DNA of 64,000 nt from Vibrio intestinalis (GCF_025195085.2 NZ_JANAVY020000017.1:24558-88557); one strand, 5' to 3'. Counted from the first letter of the stretch, positions 15,445-24,823 are shown. A program made the numbers and translations. Notes: generated by a model from the sequence alone, not told the origin.

Positions 15445-17541
15445 TTACTCACCGGTATAAACCACTAAGACCTTGTCATCCTGATATTGGCGCTCGAATG
15501 CGTAATACCCTTCTTGCTGTCGAGTGATATGTTTACCTTGGGCGATAGCTGGATGGCGTTGGCGGAACTCGCCAAGTTTTTGCCAATGTTGTAATAACGC
15601 CTGCCGCTCATCTTTAATTTGCGCCCATGGCATATCCGATCGTGTGCCTTGGTGACTATCTGAGCCCGCAAAACTGACGTCACGCGCGATCTCATCACCG
15701 TAGAATATTTGAACCGCACCAGGGGCGAGCATTAAAGCATTCGCTGCACGGGCTTGGTTGTCGATACTTTGGCTGCGCGACCAAAACAGCTGAGTGTCGT
15801 GAGAGGATAGATAACTCAGCACATTAAACTCAGGATCTTGGTTGATACGTTCAGCATAGCGCGCGTAGTCTTTATCCAAGCTTGCAAAACAGTTGAGCGC
15901 TTTAGGTGCGATGTCGGTTTGGAACTCAAAGTTAATAATTGAATCGAAGCCGTTATCAAAGTATGGGCTTTTCACTACGCTGTGTGCCCAGACTTCTCCT
16001 GTCATCCAAAATGGCAAGTTATCCAAAGCTTTGTCTGGATTGTTTTGCTTCCATTCGGCCAGTGCTTGATTGGCGCTTGTTTTTAGCTCCGCCCAAGCTT
16101 GCATCTCAACATGTTTAGCAGTGTCTACGCGAAAGCCATCAATACCATATTCACGAACCCAGTCTGATAGCCAAGTAATTAAGTGCCTACGTGGTGTCAG
16201 CTGACTGTCTTGGGCATTGGTTTCTTTATTGCGGTAAAAATTGGGTAATCCGGTCTTTTGCTTCGATTCGGTTTTAAGATCCGGTAAGAAGCTCAACGAC
16301 ATGGTGATGTCGTTGTAGCCTGGGGCGTCATAGTTACCGATATCGGTGCGAAGCCAATCTTTGCCCCACCATTTGTCCCATGCTTCGCCATCGTTATATT
16401 TGATGTAGTCGTTGAAACTGTGCCAGTTTTGGCCTTGCTTAGGTGTCCAGTCGGTCCACTTCTCACCGAGGATCTGTTTAGCCTCTTGGTCATCAAGATA
16501 GAGTGCACCAAAACCAAATTCCTGCATATCTGCTAGCGTGGCATAACCGGTATGGTTCATCACTACATCCCAGATGACGCGAATGCCTTTACTATGAGCG
16601 GTATCAATGAAGGTACGCAGTTCGTCCTCCGTGCCCATATTGGCGTCAAGTTTGGTCCAGTCTTGATGGTAATAGCCGTGATAACCATAGTGTTTGAAAT
16701 CGCCATTACTGCCACCGCCAACCCAACCATGGATTTGCTCTAGTGGTGAGGTTATCCAAATCGCATTCACGCCGAGAGATTCGATATAGTCGAGTTTTTT
16801 GGTTAATCCGGCTAAGTCGCCGCCGTGAAATGTGCCGATTTCGTGTTCGCCATCTTTGCTCCGACCGTAACTCTGGTCATTGTTGGGATTGCCATTGTAG
16901 AAACGGTCAGTCATAACAAAATAGACGGTGGCGTTATCCCAGCTAAATGGTTGAACTTCCTGTTGGGCAACCTCTTCAAGTAACAACAGTCCTTGGCTCA
17001 TTGGCGCAGGTTGTAGAGTAATCGTGCCATTTTCTACAATGGCTTGTTGGCCTGACAGGGCATCTCGAATGACAGTGCCATCAGAGAATGTTTTCGCTAC
17101 ATTGATGGTTTTAGCGGCCTCACCGGCAACAGGGCATGTGTATTGAACAACCTGGGGCTGGTTAGCTTTAGCTTCGACAGTGAGCTCGTTGCTATTAGAG
17201 TTGAGAGTGAACTGGTAGCGGCTGGTTTTGAATATGCGTAATGGCATCGCTTGATTGCCTGCACAGTCATTCACTTTAAGCGGTTGGTTGAACTTAATTC
17301 GTCCATCTTCAGCGAGCGCATAGCTACTACCACAGCTGTTGTGGTTATCCGCGATGGTGACTGAGTATTGGCCTTTTTCAAGCACTTGCTCTGCAACGAG
17401 TAAGCCTTGTTCATTAGGCTGAAATAGAGCGGTATTGTCTCCAATCGTTAATGCGATGGTGTTGTCTGGAATTGTATTGCCTTGCAGTTGGCTACAGGCG
17501 CTGAGTAGGCCGATAGAGAGCGCTGAAATGGTTTTCTTCAT
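15445..17541 (-). CDS. malS: periplasmic/lipoprotein alpha-amylase MalS
   Basis: This glycoside hydrolase family 13 alpha-amylase cleaves longer maltodextrins outside the cytoplasm before uptake. The 698-residue product has a lipoprotein signal peptide ending LLSAC, so Cys16 is probably lipidated, unlike soluble E. coli MalS. An N-terminal beta-rich region of about 200 residues precedes the catalytic barrel. The four GH13 regions are visible: VIWDVVMNH, GIDGFRVDTAKHVE (nucleophile Asp), TGEVWAH (acid Glu) and LSYLSSHDT (Asp). Its place between avtA and glyS is not what I recall from V. cholerae and suggests local insertion. No reliable MalT box was found. Confidence 0.88.
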   Translation of the reverse strand: MKKTISALSIGLLSACSQLQGNTIPDNTIALTIGDNTALFQPNEQGLLVAEQVLEKGQYSVTIADNHNSCGSSYALAEDGRIKFNQPLKVNDCAGNQAMPLRIFKTSRYQFTLNSNSNELTVEAKANQPQVVQYTCPVAGEAAKTINVAKTFSDGTVIRDALSGQQAIVENGTITLQPAPMSQGLLLLEEVAQQEVQPFSWDNATVYFVMTDRFYNGNPNNDQSYGRSKDGEHEIGTFHGGDLAGLTKKLDYIESLGVNAIWITSPLEQIHGWVGGGSNGDFKHYGYHGYYHQDWTKLDANMGTEDELRTFIDTAHSKGIRVIWDVVMNHTGYATLADMQEFGFGALYLDDQEAKQILGEKWTDWTPKQGQNWHSFNDYIKYNDGEAWDKWWGKDWLRTDIGNYDAPGYNDITMSLSFLPDLKTESKQKTGLPNFYRNKETNAQDSQLTPRRHLITWLSDWVREYGIDGFRVDTAKHVEMQAWAELKTSANQALAEWKQNNPDKALDNLPFWMTGEVWAHSVVKSPYFDNGFDSIINFEFQTDIAPKALNCFASLDKDYARYAERINQDPEFNVLSYLSSHDTQLFWSRSQSIDNQARAANALMLAPGAVQIFYGDEIARDVSFAGSDSHQGTRSDMPWAQIKDERQALLQHWQKLGEFRQRHPAIAQGKHITRQQEGYYAFERQYQDDKVLVVYTGE

Positions 17542-17682
17542 TGTGTCCTTCCCCCGAATAAACGCCTCAGTTATAACAAAACTGACCCTCTACAATCCGA
17601 GTGATGTGACCGTTTCTCCTGCTACAAAACTTTGCCTAGTTCACAAATCGATTTATAAATTCATCTGCTTTTGAATAGGCAA

Positions 17683-17712
17683 TAAAAAAGGGAAACCATG
17701 ACTGGTTTCCCC
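17683..17712 (-). terminator. intrinsic terminator after glyS
   Basis: GGGAAACCA (17690-17698) and TGGTTTCCC form a 9-bp stem with a four-base loop, followed by TTTTTT on the minus strand. Confidence 0.9.
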
Positions 17713-17738
17713 TTCGTTCTATTTCATTTCAATGCGGC

Positions 17739-19805
17739 TTATTTTTGCAGCAGTGAAATGTCCGCAATCTGTAGGAACAGGTTACGTAGGTTGTTTAGCA
17801 GTGTTAGACGGTTCTTCTTCAGAGCTTCGTCATCAGCCATAACCATTACGTTATCGAAGAATGCATCTACTGGCTCACGTAGGTCAGCTAGCTTGCTTAG
17901 TGCTTCTTGGTAGTTACCTGTTGCAAATGCTGGCTCTAGTGCTTCAGTCATTACTTCAACGCTTTCTGCTAGCGTCTTCTCTGCATCTTCTTGTAGAAGT
18001 GCAAGGTCGATTTCTGCTGCTAGTTCGCCGTCGAATTTCGCTAGGATGTTACCTACACGCTTGTTCGCTGCCGCTAGTGCTTCAGCTGCTTCTAGCTCAC
18101 GGAAGTGAGATACCGCTTTAACGCGTTGGTCGAAGTCTGCTGGCTTAGTTGGACGGTTAGCCAGTACAGCTTGGATGATGTCCACGCTGAAGCCTTCGTC
18201 TTTGTACCATGCGTTGAAACGACCAAGCATGAAGTCGATAACGTCGTTTGCAACGTTCTCGTTTGTTAGCTTGTCGCCGAACAGAGACTGAGCCTTAGCA
18301 ATTAGGTCAGTTAGGTCTAGGTTGTAGCTGTTTTCTACGATGATACGTAGTACACCTAGCGACGCACGACGAAGTGCGAATGGGTCAGAACCCTTAGGCG
18401 CTTGGCCAATACCGAAGATACCAACGATAGTATCTAGCTTGTCAGCCATTGCTACAGCAGATGAAATACCTGTGCTTGGTAGGTCGTCACCCGCGAAACG
18501 AGGCATGTACTGCTCGTACAGTGCTAGTGCAACTTGCTCGTCTTCACCATCGTGAGTTGCGTAGTGCATGCCCATTACACCTTGAGTATCTGTAAATTCA
18601 AATACCATTGATGTCATTAGGTCACACTTCGCTAGTAGGCCTGCACGCTTAGATTTTTCAACGTCAGCGTCGATCTGCTCAGCGATGTAGCCAGCAAGTT
18701 CAGTAATACGGTCTGTCTTGTCTTTGATAGTACCAAGCTGCTTTTGGAAGATAGCCTGTTCTAGCTCAGGTAGGCGGTCAATAAGAGGGCGCTTACGGTC
18801 AGTGTTGAAGAAGAATTCAGCATCCGCTAGACGTGGACGTACAACCTTTTCATTACCTTCAATTACGTAGCGAGGTTCTTTAGATTCAATGTTTGAAACG
18901 AAGATGAAGTTAGGCAGTAACTTCTTGTTCTCGTCATACACTGGGAAGTATTTTTGGTCACCTTTCATGGTGTAAACCAGAGCTTCAGAAGGCACTTTTA
19001 GGAACTCTTCTTCAAACTTCGCAGTAAGAACGACCGGCCATTCAACCAGAGAAGTTACTTCTTCTACTAGGTCATCTTCAAGGTCAGCAATACCGCCAAC
19101 CGCTTCAGCTGCTTTTTGCGAATCAGCAAGGATGATAGCTTTACGCGCTTCGTAATCTGCCATTACTTTACCGCGCTCTTCTAGAATCGCTGGGTATTGC
19201 TCTGCAGAATCGATAGTGAACTCTTGCTCACCCATGAAGCGGTGACCACGGATAGTGCGGTCAGAAGCTACGCCTAGGATCTCGCCTTCAATCAGGTCAG
19301 AACCCATCAGCATAGTAAGTGTTTTAACTGGACGAATGAACTGAGTCGTCTTGTTACCCCAACGCATAGGCTTAGCGATTGGTAGGTTACCCAGCGCTTT
19401 TGCGGCTAGCTCAACAACGATTTCAGTCGTTGCTTGGCCTTTTACTTCTTGTTTGAAAAGAAGCCATTCGCCTTTGTCTGTTACTAGACGGTCAGCTTGC
19501 TCAACAGTGATACCGTTACCACGCGCCCAACCTTGAGCTGCTTTGGTAGCATTACCGTCAGCATCGAATGCCACAGAAACAGCAGGGCCACGTTTTTCAA
19601 CCACTTTGTCTGCTTGGCCTTCAGCAAGACCTGCAACTTTAAGTGCTAGACGACGAGGTGCTGCGTACCATTTCACACCCTCGTGTGCTAGGTCTGCACC
19701 TTTAAGTTCCGCTTCGAAGTTTGCAGCGAAAGCTTCTGCTAGCGTACGCAGTTGCGTTGGTGGTAGCTCTTCAGTACCTAGCTCAATTAGAAATTCTTTT
19801 GCCAT
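17739..19805 (-). CDS. glyS: glycine-tRNA ligase beta subunit
   Basis: This is the beta subunit of the bacterial-type alpha2beta2 glycyl-tRNA synthetase, which binds tRNA. The 688-residue product starts MAKEFLIELGTEELPPTQL, the standard beginning of the family, and contains RGPAVSVAFDADGNATKAA and the conserved ALRRASLGVLRI. The C-terminal anticodon-binding DALR-type region includes VMADDEALKKNRLTLL. It follows glyQ by two bases and is coupled to it. Confidence 0.97.
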   Translation of the reverse strand: MAKEFLIELGTEELPPTQLRTLAEAFAANFEAELKGADLAHEGVKWYAAPRRLALKVAGLAEGQADKVVEKRGPAVSVAFDADGNATKAAQGWARGNGITVEQADRLVTDKGEWLLFKQEVKGQATTEIVVELAAKALGNLPIAKPMRWGNKTTQFIRPVKTLTMLMGSDLIEGEILGVASDRTIRGHRFMGEQEFTIDSAEQYPAILEERGKVMADYEARKAIILADSQKAAEAVGGIADLEDDLVEEVTSLVEWPVVLTAKFEEEFLKVPSEALVYTMKGDQKYFPVYDENKKLLPNFIFVSNIESKEPRYVIEGNEKVVRPRLADAEFFFNTDRKRPLIDRLPELEQAIFQKQLGTIKDKTDRITELAGYIAEQIDADVEKSKRAGLLAKCDLMTSMVFEFTDTQGVMGMHYATHDGEDEQVALALYEQYMPRFAGDDLPSTGISSAVAMADKLDTIVGIFGIGQAPKGSDPFALRRASLGVLRIIVENSYNLDLTDLIAKAQSLFGDKLTNENVANDVIDFMLGRFNAWYKDEGFSVDIIQAVLANRPTKPADFDQRVKAVSHFRELEAAEALAAANKRVGNILAKFDGELAAEIDLALLQEDAEKTLAESVEVMTEALEPAFATGNYQEALSKLADLREPVDAFFDNVMVMADDEALKKNRLTLLNNLRNLFLQIADISLLQK

Positions 19806-19807
19806 GA

Positions 19808-20731
19808 TTACTTCTCCTCGTCTTGTTTCTTACACATTGGGAAGCCAAGTGCTTCACGAGATGCGTAGTACGCTTCTGCAACCGCTTTAGTTAGGTTACG
19901 GATACGAAGGATGTAACGTTGGCGCTCTGTAACAGAGATAGCTTTACGCGCATCAAGAAGGTTGAATGCATGTGCTGCTTTAAGAATGCGCTCGTAAGCT
20001 GGAAGAGGTAGAGGTTTCTCTAGCTCTAGTAGCTCTTTAGATTCTTTTTCACATTGGTCAAAGAAGCTAAATAGGAAATCTACGTCAGCGTGCTCGAAGT
20101 TGTAGGTTGATTGCTCAACTTCGTTTTGGTGGAAGATATCACCGTAAGTCACGTTGCTGCCGTCTGGTGCTACGTTCCATACAAGATCGTAAACAGAGTC
20201 TACTTCTTGGATGTACATTGCTAAACGTTCGATACCGTAAGTGATTTCACCTGTTACTGGTTTACACTCAAGGCCACCAACTTGTTGGAAGTAAGTAAAC
20301 TGAGTTACTTCCATGCCGTTAAGCCATACTTCCCAGCCTAGACCCCATGCGCCTAGTGTTGGGTTTTCCCAGTTGTCTTCTACGAAACGAATGTCGTGAA
20401 CAAGTGGGTCGATACCAAGCACTTCAAGTGAGCCTAGGTACAACTCCTGAATGTTATCTGGAGATGGTTTTAGAGCTACTTGGAATTGATAGTAGTGCTG
20501 CAGACGGTTCGGGTTCTCACCGTAACGACCATCGGTCGGACGACGAGAAGGTTGAACGTATGCCGTAGACATTGGCTCTGGGCCAAGTGCACGTAAACAT
20601 GTCATTGGGTGAGAGGTACCCGCACCTACTTCCATATCTAGAGGTTGAACGATGGTACAACCGTTTTGTGCCCAATAATCCTGCAGCGCGAGGATCATTC
20701 CCTGGAAGGTTTTGATATCGTATTTTTGCAT
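19808..20731 (-). CDS. glyQ: glycine-tRNA ligase alpha subunit
   Basis: This is the catalytic alpha subunit of glycyl-tRNA synthetase. I start it at 20731 (MQKYDIKTFQGMILALQDYW), giving 307 residues, close to the E. coli protein. An upstream in-frame extension lacks similarity. Class II motifs are visible: PMTCLRALGPEPMSTAYVQP, RPTDGRYGENPNRLQHYYQF and YGIERLAMYIQ. It is the first gene of glyQS. Confidence 0.97.
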   Translation of the reverse strand: MQKYDIKTFQGMILALQDYWAQNGCTIVQPLDMEVGAGTSHPMTCLRALGPEPMSTAYVQPSRRPTDGRYGENPNRLQHYYQFQVALKPSPDNIQELYLGSLEVLGIDPLVHDIRFVEDNWENPTLGAWGLGWEVWLNGMEVTQFTYFQQVGGLECKPVTGEITYGIERLAMYIQEVDSVYDLVWNVAPDGSNVTYGDIFHQNEVEQSTYNFEHADVDFLFSFFDQCEKESKELLELEKPLPLPAYERILKAAHAFNLLDARKAISVTERQRYILRIRNLTKAVAEAYYASREALGFPMCKKQDEEK

Positions 20732-20927
20732 AGCCTGCTTCGCGCGATTCTTCTGAATGAATTTAATGAAAATAACGATCAAGTATACCGAGATATCGTG
20801 CGTGGTAGTAGAGGGAATCTTGCTTATTTCATAGGCAAAAGCGTTTAGTTTGCTCTAAACACAAAATTTTCCACCAAAACTACCGTTAAGTACGCCTGAT
20901 AACGGTTTCTGACTGCAGTTTCTCGGC

Positions 20928-20956
20928 TTGCAACTGGCTATGTTACTGATTAGAAT
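20928..20956 (+). promoter_or_regulatory. sigma-70 promoter of the mneA riboswitch transcript
   Basis: TTGCAA (20928-20933) and TAGAAT (20951-20956) are separated by 17 bases. The predicted start near 20963 is directly upstream of the riboswitch core. Confidence 0.75.
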
Positions 20957-20965
20957 TGCGCCGTC

Positions 20966-21127
20966 TTTGGGGAGTAGCTTACTCATTCAACAACCTCGTT
21001 GAAACGTTCGTTCGTCAACATACTTGGTGCCAAATCACCATGGCGTTCGAGACTCATCATTCCGCGATGGGTTTAGCAAGACCTTAGACAAATCATCACA
21101 AACCAGGGTGGGGAGTGAGGTTTGTCT
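20966..21127 (+). promoter_or_regulatory. yybP-ykoY manganese riboswitch
   Basis: The leader contains the diagnostic core GGGGAGTAGC (20969-20978), followed by the conserved CGTCAACATACTTGG segment and the closing GACCTTAGACAAA region. AGACAAA (21085-21091) is complementary to TTTGTCT (21121-21127) near the 3' end, a likely expression-platform helix. This RNA class binds Mn2+ and switches on manganese exporters, and here it precedes mneA. Confidence 0.92.
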
Positions 21128-21158
21128 TTGGAAATATAATAATAATCCCCGCCCTAAT

Positions 21159-21728
21159 ATGAGCAATGTTGTGAGCGTTCTAGCTATATCTTTAACGACT
21201 GTAGCGATAGCCGAGATAGGGGATAAAACCCAACTGTTGTCTTTGCTGTTAGCCAGTCGCTTTCGTAAACCTGTGCCAATTATTTTGGCCATCTTATTGG
21301 CGACTCTTGCCAACCATGCCTTAGCAGCATGGTTAGGGGTAGTGGTGGCCGATCATGTTTCTCCTGAAGTTCTCAAATGGGGTATTGCAGCGAGCTTTTT
21401 AGCTATGGCTGTGTGGGTGTTAGTGCCTGACAAAATTGATGAAAATGAAACCTACTCAGGTAAAAGTGCCTTCTTTACCAGTTTTATGGCCTTTTTCATT
21501 GCGGAGATTGGCGATAAAACGCAAATTGCGACCTCAATTATTGGTGCGCAGTACGCTGATGCTTTGCTGCTAGTGGTGATCGGTACGACGCTTGGCATGA
21601 TGGTGGCAAATGTGCCTGTTGTGCTGATGGGGAATTTCTCTGCCGACAAATTACCGTTAGCCCTTATTCGCAAGATAACGTGTGCCATCTTTGTTGCATT
21701 GGCGATTGGCGCAGCATTCTTCTCTTAA
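21159..21728 (+). CDS. mneA: manganese exporter MneA, UPF0016/GDT1 family
   Basis: This inner membrane cation exporter belongs to the family of V. cholerae MneA and yeast Gdt1. The 189-residue product has six hydrophobic segments in two repeats. Each repeat holds the signature E-x-G-D-K-T: AEIGDKTQLLSLLLA near residue 18 and AEIGDKTQIATSII near 125. I start it at MSNVVSVLAIS because the longer in-frame version runs through the riboswitch. No clear ribosome-binding site precedes this ATG, which is unusual. Manganese should raise expression through the riboswitch. Confidence 0.92.
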   Translation: MSNVVSVLAISLTTVAIAEIGDKTQLLSLLLASRFRKPVPIILAILLATLANHALAAWLGVVVADHVSPEVLKWGIAASFLAMAVWVLVPDKIDENETYSGKSAFFTSFMAFFIAEIGDKTQIATSIIGAQYADALLLVVIGTTLGMMVANVPVVLMGNFSADKLPLALIRKITCAIFVALAIGAAFFS

Positions 21729-22037
21729 ATTTGCCTAATCGCTGATAGTGAATGACGTGCGGCCAGATGGATATTTTAATCTGGTCGCATTTTAATCAGA
21801 ATAGTGGCGAATTCGATTAAATCTGATTTGTTGTAATCTTTCATCAAACGGCACAAAAATAGATGATGTGCTGCTCAAATATTCCGCAATTTGACGGCCA
21901 AAGTTGTTGTTCAATTATCAAACATCATTTTTTTGTAATGAACATGCAACGCCATGTTTTTTATTAGATTTTCGTCATATTGATGTCGTAAATTATTCTC
22001 GTTATTTTCTATGCGATTTTATTCATAAGGTATCGCT
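21729..22037. other. gene-free stretch between mneA and the peptide-binding gene
   Basis: It holds the mneA terminator near 21759-21792 and then a very AT-rich leader before 22038. I see no promoter or operator in the leader that I would defend. Confidence 0.5.
21759..21792 (+). terminator. terminator after mneA
   Basis: GCGGCCAGAT and ATCTGGTCGC pair with one G-U wobble around a short AT-rich loop, followed by ATTTTAATC. Confidence 0.7.
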
Positions 22038-23711
22038 ATGAAAACAACTCTTTTATCTACCGTGATTGCCTCTGCAATCGCGTTTTCTGCAAGTTCTGTT
22101 GTTGCGGCTGATTTAGATGAGATGTCTCAACTGACAATCATCCCAAACCATAACCCATCGCTAATCCGCAACTTTAACCCTTATGCAGTGTCTCGCCTGC
22201 ATACTGCGCGTGACTTTATCTTCGAGCCGTTAGTGATCTTTAATGAGCTGAAAGGTAATGTGCCAGAGTACCGTTTGGCGACAGGCTTTGCGCTAAGTGA
22301 AGACCTACTCAGCATTACTTTTGATTTACGTGAAGGCGTGACTTGGTCTGATGGCGAAACGTTCGATGCAGACGATGTGGTATTCACGTTTGATTTAGTT
22401 CGTAAACACCCAAACATTGATGATCGCGGCATTAACAGCAAAGTGAAGTCAGTTGAAAAGCTTGGCCCTTACAAAGTGCGTTTCAACTTAGATAAGGTGA
22501 ACACCAACATCGGTTACGAAATCGCGCAAGTTCCGGTTGTGCCTGAGCATCAATGGAAGTCAGTTGAAGACCCTGCGGCATTTATGAACCCGAATCCTGT
22601 CGGCACAGGGCCATTTACTGAACTACCTAAGTTTACTTCGACTCTGTTCCTTCAATGTCGTAACCCGAATTACTGGGATAATGACAATCTCGATGTAGAC
22701 TGTTTACGTGTACCGCAAATGAACCATAACGACCAAGTGTTGGGTGAGTTAATGAACTCACGCATTGACTGGGCAGGCTCGTTCATTCCTGATATTGATC
22801 AGACTTTCCTAAAAGCCTCGAAGAACCATGGTTACTGGTATCCGCCAGCAGGTACGCAAGCATTCATGTTTAACTACGCGTCAAAAGACAAAGTGAAACA
22901 TGAAGTGCTGAACGATATTCAGTTCCGCCGTGCCTTCTCAATGGCGATTGACCGCCAAACGCTGATTGATATTGCGAACTACGGTAATGCGGTATTGAAT
23001 GACTTTGCTTCTGGCCTCGGCTATGCATTTGAAACTTGGTCTGATGAAGCGGTACATAACCAGTACAAACCGTTTATGACTTACTCGCCAGAAAAAGCAA
23101 AAGCACTATTAGCAGAAGCTGGCTATAAAGATATCGACAACGATGGCTTTGTTGAGTCTCCATCTGGTGAGAAGTTTGAACTAAGTATTCAATCACCTCA
23201 GGGTTGGACGGATTTCAACAACACAGTCATGCTGGCTTCTGAGCAGTTGCTTGAAGTGGGTATTAAAGTGAAAGCGCGTACACCTGATTTCTCTATCTAC
23301 AATAAGAGCATGCTAGGTGCGGATTACGATATCGCTTACACCAACTACTTCCATGGTCCAACACCACACAAATACTGGGATAGTGGTTACCACTCGCGCC
23401 TACAAGCGTCTGAAGGTATGCCGCGCTTTGCGATGCACCACTGGAAGAACGATAAGTTAGATAGCTTGCTAGATAGCTTCTACAAAACAGCAGATAGCCA
23501 AGAGCAGAAAAATATTGCTCATGACATTCAAAAGCTGATCGCAGAAAACCAAGTAACAGTGCCAGTATTGTCTGGACCTAACTTCTACCAATACAACACC
23601 ACTCGCTTTACTGGCTGGTGGACAGAGGATAATCCAAAAGGTCGTCCAATGGTTTGGGAAGGTACACCAGAACGTCTACTACACGTACTCGACCTAAAAC
23701 CACGTAGCTAA
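22038..23711 (+). CDS. peptide ABC transporter substrate-binding protein (DppA/OppA family)
   Basis: This 557-residue periplasmic binding protein belongs to SBP family 5. A signal peptide (MKTTLLSTVIASAIAFSASS, cleaved after VVAA) is followed by the family pattern: FEPLVIFNELKG, LREGVTWSDGETFDADDVVF, NPVGTGPF and FRRAFSMAIDRQTLI. No permease or ATPase gene lies nearby, so it must use a transporter encoded elsewhere or act as a sensor partner. It is flanked by its own terminator. The peptide, opine or sugar ligand cannot be predicted. Confidence 0.88.
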   Translation: MKTTLLSTVIASAIAFSASSVVAADLDEMSQLTIIPNHNPSLIRNFNPYAVSRLHTARDFIFEPLVIFNELKGNVPEYRLATGFALSEDLLSITFDLREGVTWSDGETFDADDVVFTFDLVRKHPNIDDRGINSKVKSVEKLGPYKVRFNLDKVNTNIGYEIAQVPVVPEHQWKSVEDPAAFMNPNPVGTGPFTELPKFTSTLFLQCRNPNYWDNDNLDVDCLRVPQMNHNDQVLGELMNSRIDWAGSFIPDIDQTFLKASKNHGYWYPPAGTQAFMFNYASKDKVKHEVLNDIQFRRAFSMAIDRQTLIDIANYGNAVLNDFASGLGYAFETWSDEAVHNQYKPFMTYSPEKAKALLAEAGYKDIDNDGFVESPSGEKFELSIQSPQGWTDFNNTVMLASEQLLEVGIKVKARTPDFSIYNKSMLGADYDIAYTNYFHGPTPHKYWDSGYHSRLQASEGMPRFAMHHWKNDKLDSLLDSFYKTADSQEQKNIAHDIQKLIAENQVTVPVLSGPNFYQYNTTRFTGWWTEDNPKGRPMVWEGTPERLLHVLDLKPRS

Positions 23712-23746
23712 TCCGTTAGCCTACAAAAGCTCAACACATAAACCCA

Positions 23747-23778
23747 AAAGGCTCTAATCTTAGATTAGGGCCTTTTTT
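23747..23778 (+). terminator. intrinsic terminator after the peptide-binding protein gene
   Basis: AAAAGGCTCTAATC and GATTAGGGCCTTTTTT form a long stem with a three-base loop and a T-run. Confidence 0.9.
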
Positions 23779-23923
23779 ATGCTTGATGAACTGACCTATA
23801 AAGAAGAAAAGTGAGTTTGTTCAAACTCTTAAGTAAATTCGGTGAAATGCGTGACCGCTGACATATTAGTGTCACAATTGTCATGCTACTTTAATCATAA
23901 CAACAGTGGCGGAGGGCAAAATT

Positions 23924-24184
23924 ATGCTGACACGTTACATGGGGATGACCCCAAAAAGTCAGAGCTATTTGTTCACATTTGGCTTAGTACTGACCATTCT
24001 CGGTATGATGTTGACGGATATGTGGCTGCCGATGGTGGCAGGTGCCATTATTCTTGCAGGCTTAACGGTCGAATCTTGGATTCGCGTGGCACACATTATC
24101 CCAATGCATGAACAGATGCGCTCAATGCAAAAACAGATAAACAAGCTGCAATCTGAAATACGTACGCTTGAGTACGACGAATAA
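23924..24184 (+). CDS. small membrane protein with two helices
   Basis: This 86-residue hypothetical protein starts MLTRYMGMTPKSQSYLF. I place the start at the ATG at 23924 because GGAGGG lies seven bases before it; an in-frame GTG at 23906 is upstream of that site. Two hydrophobic segments (about 15-30 and 35-50) are followed by a charged, probably coiled-coil tail (MHEQMRSMQKQINKLQSEIR). I do not recognise the family. A bidirectional terminator follows. Confidence 0.7.
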   Translation: MLTRYMGMTPKSQSYLFTFGLVLTILGMMLTDMWLPMVAGAIILAGLTVESWIRVAHIIPMHEQMRSMQKQINKLQSEIRTLEYDE

Positions 24185-24202
24185 TCGCTCACAGAACAAA
24201 CC

Positions 24203-24229
24203 AAAACGGCTGCCAATGGCAGCCGTTTT
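24203..24229. terminator. bidirectional terminator between the small membrane gene and tusA
   Basis: AAAACGGCTGCC and GGCAGCCGTTTT form a perfect 12-bp stem with a three-base loop, between convergent genes. Confidence 0.9.
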
Positions 24230-24254
24230 ACTATCTGTTTTCCAACGAAGTATT

Positions 24255-24509
24255 CTAGCTTAAGCCTTTTTTGATGAGGTACTGGTAAGGCAGCTCATCA
24301 GTCTTAGCATCAATTAATTGATGATCCATAAAGCGGCAAAAGCTTGGGATATCTCGAGTGGTTGATGGGTCATCTGCTTTCACTAACAGAACCTCACCAT
24401 CTTGCATGTTGCGAATTGTCTTCCTGACCATCATTACGGGCTCTGGGCAGCGTAATCCTTCTGCCTCTAGGGTATGCGTTACCTGCTCTGAATTCATTGT
24501 CATGGTCAT
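24255..24509 (-). CDS. tusA: sulfur carrier protein TusA
   Basis: TusA takes sulfur from IscS and passes it to TusBCD for 2-thiouridine formation in tRNA. The 84-residue product has the family core GLRCPEPVMMVRKTIRNM with the acceptor cysteine near residue 20, then DDPSTTRDIPSFCRFM and the C-terminal PYQYLIKKG. Three closely spaced ATG codons occur at the start (MTMTMNSE); the first is given, but the true one may be a few codons later. It is monocistronic. Confidence 0.95.
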   Translation of the reverse strand: MTMTMNSEQVTHTLEAEGLRCPEPVMMVRKTIRNMQDGEVLLVKADDPSTTRDIPSFCRFMDHQLIDAKTDELPYQYLIKKGLS

Positions 24510-24634
24510 ATCTGTGTTGCTCGATTAAGGCGGTAGATAATACTAGTGAAGAAAAAATATTCAATAATCACTTGGCAAAAGGATCATTTTGTTTTAATTT
24601 AATTAACAAGTTGGTAACAAAAATAAAAGAGAGA

Positions 24635-24823
24635 ATGGAAATGCTAACCCCACTCGATAGACTTTCTATCTATTCTGTCCTCTGTTTTATCGCGTTAAGC
24701 ACTCTTGTTATGCGTTCACCTGCTGAGGGTTCTTTGATGCCATTGATTAGCGTTGCAGCCACAATTGTAGGGATTTGGCTTGAAATACGCCAGTGGCAAG
24801 GATCTTCTTCTAAAGAGTGCTGA
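24635..24823 (+). CDS. small hypothetical membrane protein
   Basis: This 62-residue frame starts MEMLTPLDRLSIYSVLCFI after a purine-rich AAAAGAGAG. It has two hydrophobic segments (about 11-25 and 35-49) and ends in a short polar tail. I do not recognise the family. A strong terminator 80 bases downstream supports a transcript here. The upstream in-frame region overlapping tusA is not likely coding. Confidence 0.55.
   Translation: MEMLTPLDRLSIYSVLCFIALSTLVMRSPAEGSLMPLISVAATIVGIWLEIRQWQGSSSKEC

Noticed and set aside
17542..17738. A MalT box upstream of malS (GGGGGAAGGA)
   Set aside because: The purine run overlaps the ribosome-binding site of malS and does not fit GGGGATGAGG well enough.
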